DNA of 64,000 nucleotides, taken from the NCBI GenBank assembly GCA_949825025.1, contig OX463778.1:8174733-8238732 (forward strand). Reading direction: 5' to 3'. Each line of letters starts with the position of its first letter. Position 1 is the stretch's first letter. A program made the position numbers and the translations under genes. Source of the stretch: Siphlonurus alternatus (Eukaryota; Arthropoda; Insecta; Ephemeroptera; Siphlonuridae). Shown here piece by piece: positions 60,584 to 64,000 of the stretch. The notes under the pieces are model-generated. The model ran no database searches and had not been told where the DNA came from. It saw only the letters and a list, made by a program, of their open reading frames with translations.

Positions 60584-63500
60584 CCCCCACGTCAATCCCT
60601 GCATGTTTCTGCATGTGTCCTTTTCTCCTGGGCTGCCTTCAAGAAGGGATCGGTGTCAGATGCTTTGCATGCTGCGCTGTGCCCCGGATTGGTGTTGCGG
60701 GGGATTTAGGGTGCCTGTGGCGCCATGTGGGGTGAGACAACCCTCTGTAGGTAGCATGTTGCATGTGTCTCTTTGTCCTACTGCGCGCGTAAGCAACCGG
60801 TGATTGGGGGAGGTGCATGTGCAAGCACTACAGGGGGATGTGCCTATGTCTGAACCTTGCCGTGGTGTGGGGGCTGCTTGTGCCGTCGTATATGACTTGT
60901 CATATGCGGCGGTCCGAGCTCCAACAGACGGGCTTTTCAGTCTGGGAGGGATTTTGCGATCCTTCTCAGCCCATATCAGGCACTGCCTGGTATGAAGAGT
61001 GGACGCTTGTGCCTGTCCCGGTTTCCACTTAGTTAGACAGGCAAATCCTGGCAATGCTGGGGACTCTGTGGTATGGGCTAACCCCCCATCCACATGAGTA
61101 TAAATTAAATGGTTCCTAGGCATAACATGCGAAGGCCCCCCGACCATGCCGGAATCTCGGATGTGTCGGCTGCACCAAGTGGTGGGGGACAAAGGGACCA
61201 GCCTCTACATGGGCGATTGCATGAGGTGGACGGAGGAGCTTTGTGACGAACTGCTTGTCTGTTACGAAGCTAGTGAGCCTCAGCGCAGGGGATATATGGC
61301 CCATCTTCTGATGATTTGGCAGGAGCGCCATCCGGAGATGGGGGTCACGAAACAGCAGTTGAGTGACCAAGCCAGAGCTGTGCTGGGGTGTCGGGGAATT
61401 TTACCCAGGTCGCAGACGCCTTCTTCTGCTTCTTGCTCGCAAGCCTCTGTCTCAGACTCGGTGGAATTTCGTTCGTCTTCTTCCTCCAAAGATGAGGCAC
61501 AGCCTGAACCTGTTGTTGTGCAGGGGAGGGACTTTGAGGCAGAGCTGAGGGAGGAGATTGATAAGACCAGTCTGCGTTTCGAAAAGCGACCATTCCTTTG
61601 GAGACCGAGAAGGAAAATCCGAGCACAAGACTTGGTAGCGATGAATGAGGCACTTTTCTCATGCCTCACCCAGGAGTCAACGTTGATGGAAGTCAACGTG
61701 GCTGTCTTTGCCGCCGCGAAGCTCATGCTTCCCAAGATGCAGGATGGCCCGAGTGCCCAGGAAAAGATCCGTGGGCAGATAGCAGATCTGGAGGAGAAGA
61801 TTCTGGAGGCCAGACGGGGTGCGTCATGAATCCAGAGTGTTGTGGAGTTTGTCCGTTCAGGGAGACCAGCTTCCCGGAAGATGAAGCTACTTTTAGCTTC
61901 AACACGGACGCTTTACAAGACTCTACGCTTTTTTGTTTTGGTTGTTGCCAAACAGAAGTTGCTGGATCGAATCCGCACCCTGAAGGCTATAAAAGCAAAG
62001 AAGCTGAGTCGTTTGCAGTGCTTGGAGGATAATAACGTCTTCCTTCACAATACGCGCCGCTTTTTGGAGCGGGAGAGACCAGCGCCTCCACAAAACCCTC
62101 CTACGGCGGATGCTGTCCGTGCGTTCTGGGCGGGAATTTATGGGGAAAGTTTCGAGTTCAACGTCGAGTCTCAGGCTCTCTCAGAGTTTGAGAAGCTTTG
62201 TCGGAGAGTGCAAAATAGGCAGGCAGTGTGCCCGGATGTCACAGTAGAACTTGTTGCCCGATCTTTCAGAGGAAAGCGCAATTGGGCAGCGATAAGATAA
62301 GATAAGATCCAAACGTTCTGGTGGAAAAAGTTTACGGCTGTGCATCCTCACTTGGCAAGGCATTACACCGCCATGTTAAGGGGCACGATGGAGATCCCTG
62401 CTTGGTTGGTGGAGGGACGCACGATCCTCATCCCCAAAGGGGGAGACTTGTCACTTCCATCCAGCTATAGACCCATCACCACGCTCAACACCGAGTATAA
62501 AGGTTTTACTGGTTGTTTGAATGAGCTACTGGAGGACTCTATTCAGCCAGTTTGGGTGGAGTTGCACGAGCAGAAGGGGGCACGGAGGGGCCACGAGGGG
62601 TGTAAGGAGAACCTTATCCTGGACCGCTGCGTCTGTCAAGACGCCATACAGCATAAACGGAACCTCTCTGTGGCATGGGTGGACTTCAGGAAAGCTTTCG
62701 ACATGACATCGCATGGCTTAATCTTGAGGTGTCTCGAGATCTTGAATGTTCATCCCGACCTGGTGAGGTGTATTGGGGACATCATGCCACTGTGGAGGAC
62801 TCGCTTCCAGTGTAAGGCTGGTGGGAGAGTGTCGTACACAGAGTTCGTGGCATATCAGCGGGGAGTGTTTCAGGGTGACTCCCTTAGCCCCAAACTTTAC
62901 TGCATCTCCCAGTTGCCCCTTTCTGCTTTACTTCGGGAACAAGATGGGTACATGGCTGGTCCACCTTCGTGTCGGAGCCATAAGGTCACCCATGCATTCT
63001 TCATGGATGACCTGAAAATCTATGGTTCTAGCAAACGCAAGCTCAGGGAGTCGCTTGATCTTGTTAGTAGCTTGGCAGCAGAGTTGGGCTTTGACAAGTG
63101 TGCGGTACTGCACATTCGACATGGCAAGGTGTGTGGCCAACGAGAAGACATGGAGCTGGTAGACGGGAGCATCATTAGACATCTCGATGCCAAAGCACGG
63201 TACAAGTACCTGGGCGTGAGTGAAAGTCACGTTCAGGATACAGGATTGTGCCAGAAGGTGCTTCGTGGGGAGTATGTTCGACGCCTGAAGAAGATCTGGA
63301 GTTCCAAGTTGTCGGGTCGCAATAAGATCCAAGCGACCAACATGCTAGCCATCCCTGTCATGCTCTACACCTTTAGTGCCATGAAGTGGAACGTGGCAGA
63401 GCTGAAGGGCCTTTATACCATCACGAGGAAAGTCATGTCTTCAAACTTGAGCCACCATAAGCGGGCTTCTGTTGAGAGGGTCTACCTTCCACGTGATCAG

Positions 63501-64000
63501 GGAGGTAGAGGGTTGCTCGGAGTTGAGAACATCTACAACCGAATGGTTATCAGTATGGCGTGTCGTGTGGTAACGAGCACAGATCCCCATCTTCAACTTG
63601 TGTATGGGCATGAGTTGTGGGGCAGTGGAGCGTTTTTGTTCAGTGCAGCAAAAAGGGCGGCATGGGCGTTGGGAGTACAGTTGGATGTGGTGGAGCCGGA
63701 GTCGAGGCCAGGAGTAAACCTTGCAGGTTTGCCTCGGGCTTTCGCCAAGCAGAGAGTGAGGGAGGCGGAGGTGCGTCTTCTTTTGCGAGGGCACATGGCA
63801 AAGAGCATGCATAGCGTGTTCTACAAAAACATCGAGAGCCAGGGCCTTTGCAGGGAGCCTACTTTTGCCTTCCTTCGCTCCTATGGGCTGACTTCCGTGT
63901 CAGAAAGCAATAGCATCAAGATGCAGGATGGTGTGTTTGCATCCCTGGTGTACCAGCAGTTGATCTTTGGTCGTCAGCTGGACACCAGATGTCGGGCGTG
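60584..64000 (+). mobile_element. Non-LTR retrotransposon, 5' part, running off the window
   Basis: Starts where the satellite ends. About 560 bases of GC-rich 5' sequence precede a coding region in one frame from 61146 to the edge. Strong GC-rich contrast with the AT-rich window suggests a recent arrival or a different mutational history. No endonuclease domain is visible in the part present. The element belongs to a group I associate with arthropod SANT-like plus RT elements; the exact clade is not established here. Confidence 0.8.
61146..64000 (+). pseudogene. Retrotransposon polyprotein with reverse transcriptase (two in-frame stops, 3' end missing)
   Basis: One frame broken by TGA (61827-61829) and TAA (62298-62300). 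First part: a SANT/Myb-like segment (WTEELCDELLVCYEASEPQ, MAHLLMIWQERHPEMGVTKQ), a Ser-rich linker, and a helical region ending KIRGQIADLEEKI. Second part: KQKLLDRIRTLKAIKAKKL and PTADAVRAFWAGIY, a pre-RT linker. Third part, open from 62301 to the edge: PSSYRPITTLN, EQKGARRGHEGCKENLILDR, VAWVDFRKAFD, RGVFQGDSLSP, and the palm motif HAFFMDDLKIYGSS, then KYLGVSE and RQGGRGLLGVENIYN-like motifs. The second stop lies in a GATAA triplication where related proteins have GPDKI. The first stop may be natural or a mutation. Confidence 0.8.

Overview
Eukaryotic nuclear DNA, most likely from an arthropod (a crustacean is plausible but not provable from this window). The evidence is spliced genes with GT-AG introns, a mitochondrial-targeted ATP synthase beta gene, a tandem pair of SMYD4-like MYND/SET genes, intronic C/D snoRNAs, AT-rich intergenic DNA, and very many short inverted-repeat transposons. 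All splice junctions were placed by eye from frame continuity and GT/AG dinucleotides.

Layout. 0-11.4 kb: a partial BTB/BACK-domain gene (exons at 1.1-2.9 kb) followed by duplicated repeat-rich DNA with two fossil exon-like pieces, the second copy split by a 3.3-kb foldback element whose empty site is still present at 5.0 kb. 11.4-16.5 kb: mostly non-coding, with one tRNA-headed SINE. 16.5-22.9 kb and 28.4-37.2 kb: two copies of a segmental duplication, each holding a three-exon SMYD4-like gene. The second copy has been remodelled by insertions, one of which replaces its C-terminus. 23-28 kb, between them: two LINE fragments, a mariner-type inverted-repeat element and a long (TA)n tract. 37-41 kb: more foldback elements and a LINE tail. 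41.2-54.1 kb, minus strand: a complete nine-exon gene for mitochondrial F1-ATPase beta (521 codons plus stop). Introns 2 to 8 each carry exactly one C/D-box snoRNA, and intron 2 also holds a pair of long hairpins. 54-59 kb: upstream DNA with no gene recognised. 59-60.6 kb: a 176-bp tandem satellite. 60.6-64 kb: a large non-LTR retrotransposon running off the window edge.

Functional links. The ATP synthase gene doubles as a snoRNA host: splicing of its pre-mRNA would release seven guide RNAs. One guide, present in all seven, matches a conserved 28S rRNA segment downstream of the A-loop. A second guide in four of them matches 18S rRNA at AUAAACGAUG. Vertebrate ATP5F1B hosts U59 (SNORD59) snoRNAs that guide modification in this same 18S segment, so the host-guest link may be ancient. 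Most remaining structure is layered transposon history, and several nested insertions allow relative dating.
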